From Tepidicella xavieri (GTDB taxonomy: Bacteria > Pseudomonadota > Gammaproteobacteria > Burkholderiales > Burkholderiaceae_C): DNA of 54,149 nt. The DNA lies in NCBI RefSeq assembly GCF_004363315.1, contig NZ_SNYL01000013.1, forward strand, positions 1 to 54,149, written 5' to 3'. The notes beneath the pieces are model-generated. The model was given only the letters and a program-made list of their open reading frames with translations, was not told the origin of the DNA and searched no databases. A program made the translations under genes and the position numbers. Positions 22,251-31,246 of this stretch are shown piece after piece. Position 1 is the first letter of the stretch; each line of letters starts with the position of its first letter.

Positions 22251-23921
22251 ATGAGCCTGACGCCGATCGACGACAAGCTGCCCGAGTCGTTCTTCGCCCA
22301 CCTGTTCCCCGCAACCTCGACGGGGACCGAAGGCTCTGCGCCGCTGCCCGATGGGCAGACCATGCGCCGCCTGGCCGATCAATGGCCTGGCGCCGTGTTC
22401 TGCCTGGACACGCAGTTGCGCTGTCTGTACGCCAACCCCGCCGCGCAAGGCTGGCGCCAGGACGCCTCCGCCGAACCGCTGCCCTCAGACGCCCTGCCGA
22501 CCCTGGACCAATGGCTGCCCGCGGCCCTGATGGAAGCCCTGCTGCCCTGCCTGTCCTCGGCGCTCAGCGGCACCGAGATGGGCTTGTCGGACCGTTTCGA
22601 GCACCCAAGGCTCGGGCAACGCCACATCGCCATCCGGGCCCAGCCCGACTGGCATGGCGCCCACGTCGGCGGCGTGTTTTTGCACCTGATCGACCTCACC
22701 GACTGTACGCCCCCGTCGGTGGCGCCTGGCGGCCTGACGCCCTCGCCCGCCCAGACGGAAACCGACACGGAAGCCCAGCTGCGCCTGCTCGTCGAAGGGC
22801 TGCGCGATGCGGCCATTTTCTTCCTCGATCCGCAGGGCCGGGTGTCCGACTGGACGCCCAGCGCCCAGCGGCTGCTCGGCTACACCGCAGCCCAGATGCT
22901 GGGGCAGGACTGGAGCCGACTGGCCCCGGCCGGCCACAGCGGCGAGCCCCTTCCGCCCGACAGCATCGCCGCCGGCATGGAGCGCGCGGCCCTGCTCGGG
23001 CAAAGTGAAACCCCGGGCTGGCAACGCCGCGCCGACGGCTCCACCTTCTGGGCCAACACCATCCTGACCGCGCTGTACGACCCGGCCACCGGCCAAGCCC
23101 GCGGCTACGCCTGCCTCATGCGCGACATGACCGAAGTCAAGCGCCTGGTCGATATGCTGCAGGAGCTCAACGTGGCGCTGGAAACGCGGGTCGAGGAACG
23201 CACCCGCCAGTTGCAAGACATCAATCAGGACCTGGAAGCGTTTTCGTACTCGGTCTCGCACGACTTGCGCGCCCCCTTGCGGCACATCGGCAGCTTCGTC
23301 GAATTGCTGCGCGAAGACCTGGGCCCGGCTGCCAGCCCACCCGTGCTCAAGCACATCGACACCATCGCCCAAGCCGCCGAGCACATGGGCCAACTGATCG
23401 AGGGGTTGCTGGCCTTCTCCAAACTGGGCCGGGCTGCGCTCAAGCGCCAACCCGTCGCCATGGCCGACCTGCTGCATTCCAGCCTCCACCGGGTGCTGCA
23501 CGACCCGGCCCTGCGCCGCCCGGACCACGAAGTGTGTTGGGAGCTGCCGGCCGAGCTGCCCACGCTGGCGGGCGACCCGCTGCTGCTGAGCCAGGTCTGG
23601 GACAACCTGTTGTCGAACGCCCTGAAATACAGCCGCCCACGGACGCCCGCCCGCATCCGCATCGGCTACCGGCACGAGCAGCCGCCACACAGCCCGGCCG
23701 AGTGGGTGTTCTGGGTGGAAGACAACGGGGTCGGCTTCAACCCGCAGCGGGCTGAGCGGCTCTTTGGCGTGTTCCAGCGCCTGCACCGGGCCAGCGATTT
23801 TGAAGGCACTGGCATCGGGCTGGCCCTGTGCCGACGCATCATCGAGCGCCATGGGGGACGCATCTGGGCCGACAGCACCCCTGAAGTGGGCAGCACGTTC
23901 TATTTCAGCCTGCCGGCCTAG
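22251..23921 (+). CDS. Soluble PAS-domain sensor histidine kinase
   Basis: 556 residues with no membrane segment. An N-terminal PAS-like region, a clear second PAS domain (about 175-300, ending in a PAC motif YACLMRDMTEVKRL), a coiled linker, HisKA with EAFSYSVSHDLRAPLRHIGSF (phospho-acceptor His near 340) and a HATPase domain with DNLLSNALKYSRP, VEDNGVGFN and FEGTGIGLALCRRI. The kinase half resembles bacteriophytochrome-type kinases, but the chromophore GAF domain is absent. No response regulator is adjacent, so it is an orphan kinase. Confidence 0.9.
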   Translation: MSLTPIDDKLPESFFAHLFPATSTGTEGSAPLPDGQTMRRLADQWPGAVFCLDTQLRCLYANPAAQGWRQDASAEPLPSDALPTLDQWLPAALMEALLPCLSSALSGTEMGLSDRFEHPRLGQRHIAIRAQPDWHGAHVGGVFLHLIDLTDCTPPSVAPGGLTPSPAQTETDTEAQLRLLVEGLRDAAIFFLDPQGRVSDWTPSAQRLLGYTAAQMLGQDWSRLAPAGHSGEPLPPDSIAAGMERAALLGQSETPGWQRRADGSTFWANTILTALYDPATGQARGYACLMRDMTEVKRLVDMLQELNVALETRVEERTRQLQDINQDLEAFSYSVSHDLRAPLRHIGSFVELLREDLGPAASPPVLKHIDTIAQAAEHMGQLIEGLLAFSKLGRAALKRQPVAMADLLHSSLHRVLHDPALRRPDHEVCWELPAELPTLAGDPLLLSQVWDNLLSNALKYSRPRTPARIRIGYRHEQPPHSPAEWVFWVEDNGVGFNPQRAERLFGVFQRLHRASDFEGTGIGLALCRRIIERHGGRIWADSTPEVGSTFYFSLPA

Positions 23922-23933
23922 CCACGCCGCCCG

Positions 23934-25622
23934 ATGACGCGCTTGCATCGCCTGCTGCCCTTTCTGCAATGGCCCCGGCCCAGCGCTGCGCTGCTGCGCA
24001 GCGAAGCGATCGCCGGCCTGACGGTGGGACTGATGGTCATTCCCCAAGGGGTGGCTTACGCCGCGTTGGCCGGCATGCCGCTGGTCACCGGCATTTATGC
24101 GGCCATGCTGCCGGCGCTGGTGGCGGTGTTGTTCGGGTCGTCGCAGCGCCTCTCGGTCGGGCCAACGGCGCTGACCTGTCTGCTGATCACCGCCTCCCTC
24201 AGTGGGCTGGCCGAACCGGGCTCGGCGCAGTGGGTGGCGTTGGCGGTGTGGCTGGCCATTCTGTCTGGCCTGCTGCAGGTGGTGCTGGGGTTGGCGCGTT
24301 TCGGGTGGTTGCTCAATCTGGTCAACGCACCGGTGCTCATGGCCTTCACCCAGGCCGCCGCCGTGCTCATCATCGCCTCGCAACTGGAGGGCCTGCTGGG
24401 CTGGACCGGCTCGCCTGCGACCGGCCCATGGTGGCTGGCGGTGCATGCCCCATCGCTGGCCTTCGGCCTGGGCAGCCTGGCCCTGCTGTGGGCAGTGCGG
24501 CGCTGGAGGCCGGCGTTCCCCTCGGTGCTGCTGATCATGCTGGGCGCAGCCGGTCTGAGCCAATGGCTGGGCTTTGCCGAAAGCGGCGGTCGGGTGGTGG
24601 GCGACCTCCCGAGCGGGCTGCCCATGCCCTACCTGCCGGACTGGCCCGGCTGGCCCGTGCTCGGGCAACTCGCCGTGCCGGTGCTGGTCATTTCACTGGT
24701 GAGCTTTCTGGAGACGGCGGCCAGCGCCAAGATCGACAGCGCGCGCCAAGGCCGGCCTTGGGATCAGAACCAAGACCTGATCGGCCAAGGGCTGGCCAAA
24801 GTGGCCTCGGGCCTCAGCGGCGCGTTCCCCACCAGTTCCTCGTTTGGCCGCTCGGCCCTCAACCTCTACGCGGGCGCGCAGACCGGCTGGGCCACGGTGT
24901 TTTCGGTGGGCGTGGTGGCCGCGGTGCTGCTGTGGCTGCTGCCGGTGCTCAGCCACGTGCCACAGGCGGTGCTGGCCGCCATCGTGGTGGCGGCGGTGGG
25001 GGGGCTGCTCAAGCCGATGGCGTTTCGCCGCTTATGGGCCATTTCCCGGGTGGAAGCCAGCACGGCGGCGGCCACCTTCGCCATCACCTTGCTGACGGCG
25101 CCGCAGATTTACTGGGGCGTGCTGGCCGGCATGCTGATGGCGCTGAGCCACTTCCTGTACCAGCGGCTGCACCCGCGCATCATCGAGGTGGGGCTGCACA
25201 GCGACGGACGGCTGCGTGACCGCCATCTCTGGCAACTACCACCCATGGCCCCGCACACCTACGCCTTGCGCATGGACGCCGCGCTCGATTTCGGCTCGGC
25301 CATGGCGCTGGAGCGGGCCATCACCGACCACCTGGCCACCCACCCCGAAACGCGCCGGGTGGTGCTGCTCGCGCAGCCGATCAACCGCATCGACGCCACC
25401 GGGGTAGAGGTGTTCTCCCGCCTGCGATCGCAGCTGGCTGCGCAGCAGCGCCAATGGTGGTTGGTCGGCATCAAGCTGCCTGTGGAGCAAGTGCTGCGTG
25501 CCGCCGGCGAGTTGGAACCCTCCCCCTGGCTGCGGGTGCTGGCCACCGAGGACGACTTACGCGCCGCGCTGTCAGAAGCGATGGCAGCCACCGAGGCGGC
25601 CGACGCTCAGGCCCGTGGATAA
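23934..25622 (+). CDS. SulP-family anion transporter with STAS domain
   Basis: 562-residue inner-membrane transporter. About 10-12 hydrophobic segments from residue 20 to 400, with the family signature SEAIAGLTVGLMVIPQGVAYAALAGMP near the N-terminus and TSSSFGRSALNLYAGAQT in the middle. The C-terminal STAS domain (about 430-545) carries INRIDATGVEVFSRL. Known substrates of the family include sulfate, bicarbonate and dicarboxylates; the sequence does not settle which. It starts 12 bp after the kinase stop and overlaps the converging yggS gene by 16 bp. Confidence 0.9.
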   Translation: MTRLHRLLPFLQWPRPSAALLRSEAIAGLTVGLMVIPQGVAYAALAGMPLVTGIYAAMLPALVAVLFGSSQRLSVGPTALTCLLITASLSGLAEPGSAQWVALAVWLAILSGLLQVVLGLARFGWLLNLVNAPVLMAFTQAAAVLIIASQLEGLLGWTGSPATGPWWLAVHAPSLAFGLGSLALLWAVRRWRPAFPSVLLIMLGAAGLSQWLGFAESGGRVVGDLPSGLPMPYLPDWPGWPVLGQLAVPVLVISLVSFLETAASAKIDSARQGRPWDQNQDLIGQGLAKVASGLSGAFPTSSSFGRSALNLYAGAQTGWATVFSVGVVAAVLLWLLPVLSHVPQAVLAAIVVAAVGGLLKPMAFRRLWAISRVEASTAAATFAITLLTAPQIYWGVLAGMLMALSHFLYQRLHPRIIEVGLHSDGRLRDRHLWQLPPMAPHTYALRMDAALDFGSAMALERAITDHLATHPETRRVVLLAQPINRIDATGVEVFSRLRSQLAAQQRQWWLVGIKLPVEQVLRAAGELEPSPWLRVLATEDDLRAALSEAMAATEAADAQARG

Positions 25623-26323
25623 GCCCGCCGGCCAAAAATCGCGCTGCCGACCCGCACCATCGTGCTGCCCGCAGCGACCGCCGCTTCCATATCGGCGCTC
25701 ATGCCCATGGACAGCGTGTCCCACGCCGCGGCTCGATCACCCAAAGCGGCGCCCACGCGCTGAAACAGTGCTTGGGCTTGCAGAAACACACGGCGGGCGG
25801 CATCGAAATCGGCCGCGGGCTCGGGAATGCACATCAGCCCGCGCAACCGCAGCCTGGGCAACGCCGCCACGGCCAGCGCAAGGGCCAACACCTCATCGGG
25901 CGCCACGCCCGATTTGTTCGCCCCCCCGTCGATGTTGACCTGAATGCACACCTGCAACGGCTCCAGCGCATCCGGCCGCTGATCGCTGAGCCGCTGGGCA
26001 ATCTTGAGCCGATCCACGCTCTGCACCCAGTCGAAGTGCTCGGCCACCAGGCGTGTCTTGTTGCTTTGCAACGGCCCGATGCAATGCCACTGCAAGCCGG
26101 GCAGCCCGAGCCGGCGCGCCGCCTCGATTTTCTCCACCCCCTCCTGCACATAGTTTTCGCCGAAAGCGCGCTGGCCTGCGGCATGGGCCTCAGCCACTGC
26201 CTCCACGCCAAAGGTTTTGGAGACGGCCAGCAGACTCACCTCGGCCGGGTGGCGCCCATGGCGCTGGCAGGCGGCCGCCAACCGCTGCCGCACCTGCTGG
26301 AGATTGTCGGAAATCGTTGCCAT
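25607..26323 (-). CDS. YggS-family pyridoxal phosphate homeostasis protein
   Basis: 238-residue cytoplasmic PLP-binding protein of alanine-racemase N-domain fold. The PLP lysine is in LLAVSKTFGVEAV; other family motifs are FGENYVQEGVEKI, WHCIGPLQSNKTRLVA, QVNIDGGANKSGV and LSMGMSADMEAAVAAGSTMVRVGSAIFG. It buffers PLP and affects amino-acid pools rather than acting as a racemase. It diverges from pilT with only 31 bp between the starts, the common yggS-pilT arrangement in Gram-negatives. Confidence 0.94.
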   Translation of the reverse strand: MATISDNLQQVRQRLAAACQRHGRHPAEVSLLAVSKTFGVEAVAEAHAAGQRAFGENYVQEGVEKIEAARRLGLPGLQWHCIGPLQSNKTRLVAEHFDWVQSVDRLKIAQRLSDQRPDALEPLQVCIQVNIDGGANKSGVAPDEVLALALAVAALPRLRLRGLMCIPEPAADFDAARRVFLQAQALFQRVGAALGDRAAAWDTLSMGMSADMEAAVAAGSTMVRVGSAIFGRRAYPRA

Positions 26324-26354
26324 AATGGAACAACTGATCAATACGGGACACGGG

Positions 26355-27398
26355 ATGGACATCACCCAGTTACTGGCCTTCAGCACCAAAAACAAGGCTT
26401 CGGATTTGCACCTGTCGGCCGGCCTGCCGCCGATGATACGGGTCCACGGCGACGTGCGGCGCATCAACGTCGAGCCACTGGACCACAAGCAGGTGCACGC
26501 CATGGTGTACGACATCATGACCGACGCCCAACGCAAGCACTACGAGGAATTCCTGGAGATCGACTTCTCCTTCGAGATCGACGGCCTGGCACGCTTTCGC
26601 GTCAACGCCTTCAACCAGAAGCGTGGCGCTGCGGCCGTGTTTCGCACCATCCCGAGCAAGATCCTGACCCTGGAGCAGCTCAACTGCCCACGCATCTTTG
26701 CCGATCTGGCGCTCAAACCGCGCGGGCTGGTGCTGGTCACCGGCCCCACCGGCTCGGGCAAGTCCACCACGCTGGCGGCGATGATCAACCACCTCAACGA
26801 GCACGAATACGGTCACATCCTCACCATCGAAGACCCGATCGAATTCGTGCACGAATCCAAAAAATGCCTGGTGAACCAGCGCGAAGTCGGCCCCATGACG
26901 CTGAGCTTTGCCAACGCCCTGCGCTCGGCCCTGCGCGAAGACCCGGACGCCATCCTGGTGGGCGAGATGCGTGACTTGGAAACCATCCGCCTGGCCATGA
27001 CCGCCGCCGAAACCGGGCACCTGGTGTTCGGCACGCTGCACACCTCCAGCGCGGCCAAGACGATCGACCGCATCGTGGACGTGTTCCCGCCCGAGGAAAA
27101 GGAAATGGTACGGGCCATGCTGTCCGAATCGCTCGTGGCCGTCATTTCCCAGACGCTGCTCAAGACCATCGACGGTCAGGGCCGCGTGGCTGCTCACGAG
27201 ATCATGATCGGCACCCCGGCCATCCGCAACCTCATTCGGGAAAACAAGGTCGCGCAGATGTACTCGGCCATCCAGACCGGCCAGCAATACGGCATGCAGA
27301 CGCTCGACCAGAGCCTGATGGACCTGGTGCGCCGCAACGTGGTCACCCCGGCCGAGGCCCGCGCCAAGGCCAAAATCCCTGAAAACTTCCCCGGCTGA
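26355..27398 (+). CDS. pilT: Type IV pilus retraction ATPase PilT
   Basis: 347-residue hexameric motor that depolymerises type IV pili (twitching, DNA uptake). N-terminal PAS-like domain, Walker A GPTGSGKSTT near 136, Asp box with TIEDPIEF, Walker B ILVGEMRDLETI, His box TAAETGHLVFGTLHT, and the AIRNLIRENK (AIRNLIRE) motif near the C-terminus that is specific for PilT and needed for retraction. The start ATG begins MDITQLLAFSTKNKASDLHLS, as in homologues. Confidence 0.97.
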   Translation: MDITQLLAFSTKNKASDLHLSAGLPPMIRVHGDVRRINVEPLDHKQVHAMVYDIMTDAQRKHYEEFLEIDFSFEIDGLARFRVNAFNQKRGAAAVFRTIPSKILTLEQLNCPRIFADLALKPRGLVLVTGPTGSGKSTTLAAMINHLNEHEYGHILTIEDPIEFVHESKKCLVNQREVGPMTLSFANALRSALREDPDAILVGEMRDLETIRLAMTAAETGHLVFGTLHTSSAAKTIDRIVDVFPPEEKEMVRAMLSESLVAVISQTLLKTIDGQGRVAAHEIMIGTPAIRNLIRENKVAQMYSAIQTGQQYGMQTLDQSLMDLVRRNVVTPAEARAKAKIPENFPG

Positions 27399-27421
27399 TC
27401 CCTATCGGAAGGAACCGCATC

Positions 27422-28558
27422 ATGGACCGCGATCAAGCCAGCAACTTCGTGCAGGACCTGCTGCGCCTCATGGTGAGCCGCAACGGCAGCGACCTGTTCC
27501 TCACCGCCGACTTCCCGCCCGCCATCAAGATCGACGGCAAGATCACGCGCGTGTCGCCACAACCGCTGAGCGGACAGCACACCCAGGCCCTGGCCCGCGC
27601 CATCATGAACGACAAGCAGGCCGCCGAATTCGAGCGCACCAAGGAATGCAACTTCGCCATCGCCCCGGGGGGCATTGGACGCTTTCGGGTCAACGCTTTC
27701 GTGCAGATGGGCAAAGTCGGTCTGGTCATGCGCACCATCCCGGCCAAGATCCCCACCATCGACGAGCTCGGCCTGCCCCAGGTGCTCAAAAACCTGGCGC
27801 TGGCCAAGCGCGGCATTTGCATCCTGGTCGGCGGCACCGGCTCGGGCAAGTCCACCACCCTGGCGGCCATGGTGGACTGGCGCAACGAACACACCCATGA
27901 CCACATCGTCACCATCGAGGACCCGGTGGAGTTCGTGCACCAGCACAAGAACTGCATCGTGACCCAGCGGGAAGTGGGCCTGGACACCGACGGCTGGGAA
28001 GTCGCCCTGAAAAACTCGCTGCGGCAAGCCCCCAACGTCATCCTGATGGGCGAAATCCGCGACCGCGAAACCATGCAGCACGCCATTTCCTTTTCCGAAA
28101 CCGGCCACCTGTGCCTGGCCACGCTGCATGCCAACAGCGCCAACCAGGCGATGGAACGCATCATCAACTTCTTCCCCGAAGAAGCCCACGCCCAGATCCT
28201 CAAGGACGTCTCGTTGAACCTGCGCGGCATGATTGCGCAGCGCCTCTTGCCGCGGCAGGACGGCAAGGGCCGCTACGCCGTCGTGGAAGTGCTGCTGCAC
28301 AGCGCGCTCATCGCCGACCAGATCATGAAAGGCGAAATCCTCGAAATCAAGGAGACCATGAAGCGAAGCCGCGAAGTGGGCATGCAGACCTTCGATCAGG
28401 CGCTGTTTGACGCGTTCGAGGCCGGCATCATCAGCTACGAAGATGCCATCCGCCACGCGGATTCGCAAAACGACCTCAAGCTCCAGATCAAGCTCAACAG
28501 CCAGCGCGCCCGCACCACCGACCTGGCCGCGGGCACCGAACACCTGCAAATCGTCTGA
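27422..28558 (+). CDS. pilU: PilT-dependent accessory retraction ATPase PilU
   Basis: 378-residue PilT paralogue that assists retraction under load. Walker A GGTGSGKSTT near 140, TIEDPVEF, ILMGEIRDRETMQ, SFSETGHLCLATLHA. It lacks PilT's AIRNLIRE and has the PilU-like C-terminus ending in a hydrophilic tail. It begins 23 bp after pilT and is clearly in the same operon. Confidence 0.96.
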   Translation: MDRDQASNFVQDLLRLMVSRNGSDLFLTADFPPAIKIDGKITRVSPQPLSGQHTQALARAIMNDKQAAEFERTKECNFAIAPGGIGRFRVNAFVQMGKVGLVMRTIPAKIPTIDELGLPQVLKNLALAKRGICILVGGTGSGKSTTLAAMVDWRNEHTHDHIVTIEDPVEFVHQHKNCIVTQREVGLDTDGWEVALKNSLRQAPNVILMGEIRDRETMQHAISFSETGHLCLATLHANSANQAMERIINFFPEEAHAQILKDVSLNLRGMIAQRLLPRQDGKGRYAVVEVLLHSALIADQIMKGEILEIKETMKRSREVGMQTFDQALFDAFEAGIISYEDAIRHADSQNDLKLQIKLNSQRARTTDLAAGTEHLQIV

Positions 28559-28563
28559 CCCCC

Positions 28564-29475
28564 ATGCCCAGCCTCAACGACAAGACTTACCTGCCCTGCC
28601 CGCCCCAGCGCGTGGCCTTCATCGGCTTGGGTGTGATGGGCTACCCCATGGCCGGACACCTGGCCCGGGCTGGGCACGCCGTCACGGTGTACAACCGCAC
28701 ACCCGCCAAGGCGGCGGCTTTCGTGCAGGAATTCCAGGCCCAGGGCGCACGCAGCGCCCCCACTCCGCGCGAGGCAGCCCGCCAAGCCGATCTGGTGTTT
28801 TGCTGCGTGGGCAACGACGACGACTTGCGCTCGGTGACGCTGGGCGAGCACGGCGCCCTGGCTGGCATGGCCGCTGGCACCGTGCTGGTGGACCACACCA
28901 CCGCCTCGGCCGACGTGGCCCGGGAGCTGGCGGGCGTGGCCCGCGCCAGCGGCTGTCACTTCCTCGACGCGCCCGTCTCGGGCGGCCAGGCCGGCGCGCA
29001 AAACGGCCAGCTGACCGTGATGTGTGGCGGCGAGGCCGAAGTGTTCGAGAGGGTCAAGCCCGTGGCCATGGCCTTCGCCCGCGCCTTCACCCTCATGGGG
29101 CCCAGCGGCGCGGGCCAGCTCACCAAAATGGTCAACCAGATCTGCATCGCCGGGCTGCTACAGGGCTTGAGCGAAGCCATCGCCTTCGGCCAGAACGCGG
29201 GGCTGGACATGCCGCGCGTGCTCGAAGTCATCGGCAAAGGGGCAGCCCAAAGCTGGCAGCTCGACCACCGCGGCCCCACCATGGTCGAGGACCGCTTTGA
29301 TTTCGGCTTCGCGGTGGACTGGATGCGCAAAGACCTGGGGCTGGTGTTGGAAGAAGCCAAGCGCAATGGCTCGCGCTTGCCTATCACGGCCCTGGTGGAC
29401 CAGTTCTACGCCGACGTGCAACGCATGGGCGGCGGGCGCTGGGACACCTCCAGCCTGATTCGCCGCCTGCGCTGA
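28564..29475 (+). CDS. 3-hydroxyisobutyrate dehydrogenase-like NAD(P) oxidoreductase
   Basis: 303 residues of the beta-hydroxyacid dehydrogenase family (HIBADH, tartronate semialdehyde reductase, GLYR1 types). Rossmann motif VAFIGLGVMGYPMAGHLARAGH, substrate-binding DAPVSGGQAGAQNG, and the catalytic lysine in GAGQLTKMVNQ (Lys near 180). The substrate within this family cannot be read from sequence. It follows pilU after 5 bp, so it is co-transcribed although no functional link to pili is known. Confidence 0.88.
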   Translation: MPSLNDKTYLPCPPQRVAFIGLGVMGYPMAGHLARAGHAVTVYNRTPAKAAAFVQEFQAQGARSAPTPREAARQADLVFCCVGNDDDLRSVTLGEHGALAGMAAGTVLVDHTTASADVARELAGVARASGCHFLDAPVSGGQAGAQNGQLTVMCGGEAEVFERVKPVAMAFARAFTLMGPSGAGQLTKMVNQICIAGLLQGLSEAIAFGQNAGLDMPRVLEVIGKGAAQSWQLDHRGPTMVEDRFDFGFAVDWMRKDLGLVLEEAKRNGSRLPITALVDQFYADVQRMGGGRWDTSSLIRRLR

Positions 29476-29476
29476 A

Positions 29477-30139
29477 TCACCGCTGCCCGGCCGCCGTGTC
29501 GGCCGGCGCCTGCCGCGGCTGGATGCGGGCGAGTTCTTCCTCGCTGATGATCTCCAGCACGCGGACCACGCGCTGCACGCCCGAGAGGCTGCGCGTGACT
29601 TCGGTGGCGCGTTCGGCCTCCCGCTGGGTCACGCGGCCCATCAGGTACACCGTGCCCCGGTCGGTCGTGACCTTGAAGGCGTTGGCCGAGAGGTCGCGCG
29701 CATCGACCAGCGCCGCCTTCACCCGGGCCGTGACCAAGGCATCGGAAGAGCGCGCCGTCAGCGAAGGCGAAGACATCACCGCCAGCTCATCGATGATCTC
29801 GGCCACGTTTTCGACCTCGGACACGATGCGCACCGCCAGCGCCCGGTCGGTTTCGCTGGGGACCTCGCCGGTGAGCAGCACGCGGCGGTTGTAACTGGTG
29901 ACCGACACACGGGCGCGGTTGCCAAACGCCTCGCGCAAGCGGCTGGCCGCGCGCATCTCGATGCTTTGGTCCTCCAGCTGGATGCCGGCCGTGCGGCGAT
30001 CGGTCGCCACCAGCACGCCCGTGCCCACGGCACCACCCACCACCAACGGCGCGCAGGCCGACAAGCCCGCCACGGCTGCCGTGGCCACCAACACGCTGGC
30101 CGACACCCGGCGCCAACCGATCCGTTTCATCGCAATCAT
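29477..30139 (-). CDS. Lipoprotein with two BON domains, DolP/YraP-like
   Basis: 220 residues with a lipoprotein signal peptide and lipobox LSAC (Cys29), so probably anchored to the outer membrane facing the periplasm. Two BON domains follow (about 55-115 with NRRVLLTGEV and 130-195 with RGTVYLMGRVTQREA). E. coli DolP keeps the outer membrane sealed and supports BAM. The ATG at 30139 overlaps the stop of the SIS gene as ATGA, indicating translational coupling. The tail after the second BON is hydrophilic. Confidence 0.88.
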   Translation of the reverse strand: MIAMKRIGWRRVSASVLVATAAVAGLSACAPLVVGGAVGTGVLVATDRRTAGIQLEDQSIEMRAASRLREAFGNRARVSVTSYNRRVLLTGEVPSETDRALAVRIVSEVENVAEIIDELAVMSSPSLTARSSDALVTARVKAALVDARDLSANAFKVTTDRGTVYLMGRVTQREAERATEVTRSLSGVQRVVRVLEIISEEELARIQPRQAPADTAAGQR

Positions 30140-30744
30140 TCGTCCATCTCCGTTTCACTGTCGTCACCGAGCAGTTGCACATCCAACCCATCGCACAGGC
30201 AGTGCAGCACCAGTTGGTGCAGCTCGTGCACGCGCGACAAGCGCTCCGACGGCACGCTGATGAGCACGTCCGTGTCCTTGAGCATCGGCCCTAACTGGCC
30301 CGGCTTGGCACCGCACAGAGCCACCACGACCATGTCGCGATCGTGCGCGGCCTCGACCGCGCCCAGCACGTCAGGGGACTGGGGCTGCGTCGTCACCACC
30401 AGCAACACATCGCCCGGCAAGCCCAGCGCGCGCACCTGGCGCCCGAACACGGCCCGGGCCTCGAAGGTGTTGTACAAACCCGTGACCACCGCCGCGTTGG
30501 AGCCCAACGCAAAGGCCGCCAACTCCGGGCGGTCGCGTTCGAATCGCCCGACCAGGGACGCCACCAAGGCCTGCGCCAGCCCGGCCGAGGCGCCATTGCC
30601 GCACGCCAGCACCTTGCCGCCACCGGTCAGCGCGGCCAGCAGCGCCCCCACGGCCGCCTCCACCTGGGGCGCGACCGACTGGGCGCACTGGTATTTGAGA
30701 TCGGCGCTGTCGATGAAGTGCTGCTGGATGCGTTGCAAAAGCAT
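30136..30744 (-). CDS. SIS-domain protein, DiaA/GmhA-like
   Basis: 202 residues with one SIS domain (GKVLACGNGASAGLAQALVASLVGRFERDRP ... LLVVTTQPQSPDVLGAVEAA). It resembles DiaA, which stimulates DnaA assembly at oriC, and phosphoheptose isomerase GmhA; the CGNGxSA motif is CGNGASA here. The position between yraN and the BON lipoprotein is the DiaA position in E. coli, which favours DiaA. The ATG at 30744 begins MLLQRIQQHFIDSADLKY, as in homologues. Confidence 0.87.
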   Translation of the reverse strand: MLLQRIQQHFIDSADLKYQCAQSVAPQVEAAVGALLAALTGGGKVLACGNGASAGLAQALVASLVGRFERDRPELAAFALGSNAAVVTGLYNTFEARAVFGRQVRALGLPGDVLLVVTTQPQSPDVLGAVEAAHDRDMVVVALCGAKPGQLGPMLKDTDVLISVPSERLSRVHELHQLVLHCLCDGLDVQLLGDDSETEMDE

Positions 30745-30820
30745 GCGCAAATGATACCTGCGCCCCCGGGCGGGTTCCCCGAGCAAGGGGTAACCGATTG
30801 CAATCCGCTGCGTGACGACA

Positions 30821-31246
30821 TCACCATCCGTCTGCCGTGAAGGCGCCCACCACCCAATCGATGCGGGCCTGCGGGCCTTCGCCCTCAATGGCCACCACAT
30901 CGAAGCGGCAAGCCGGCAAGCGCGGCAGCCGGCTCAGAAAGTGGCGCGCCGCAAACACCAGCCGCCGCTGCTTGACCGCACCGACCGTGGCAGCCGCCCC
31001 ACCATGCGAGCGGCTGCGCCGCAGCCGCACCTCCACAAACACCACGGTGCCGTCGGCGTCCTGCATGATGAGATCGATTTCACCCCCACCCCGCCCAGGC
31101 GTGTGAAAATGGCGCCGCAACAATCGCAAGCCGCGCGCCTGCAGAAACGCCAAGGCTTGATTCTCGGCCGCGTCGCCGCGCTCCCTGGTGCTGCTGGCAC
31201 GCGCTGCGGTCTGGCCGGCGGCCTGCCCCATCCCCCCTGAAACCAT
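30821..31246 (-). CDS. YraN/UPF0102 family putative endonuclease
   Basis: About 142 residues with a PD-(D/E)XK nuclease-like core: RGDAAENQALAFLQARGLRLL, then GGGEIDLIMQDADGTVVFVEVRLR, giving the E..D..ExK-like arrangement, although the usual VKxR lysine appears as VRLR. The start is uncertain: ATG at 31246 has GGGGG 7 bases upstream, ATG at 31231 is closer to the conserved region. The start overlaps that of divergent rsmI. Function unproven in the family. Confidence 0.85.
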   Translation of the reverse strand: MVSGGMGQAAGQTAARASSTRERGDAAENQALAFLQARGLRLLRRHFHTPGRGGGEIDLIMQDADGTVVFVEVRLRRSRSHGGAAATVGAVKQRRLVFAARHFLSRLPRLPACRFDVVAIEGEGPQARIDWVVGAFTADGW

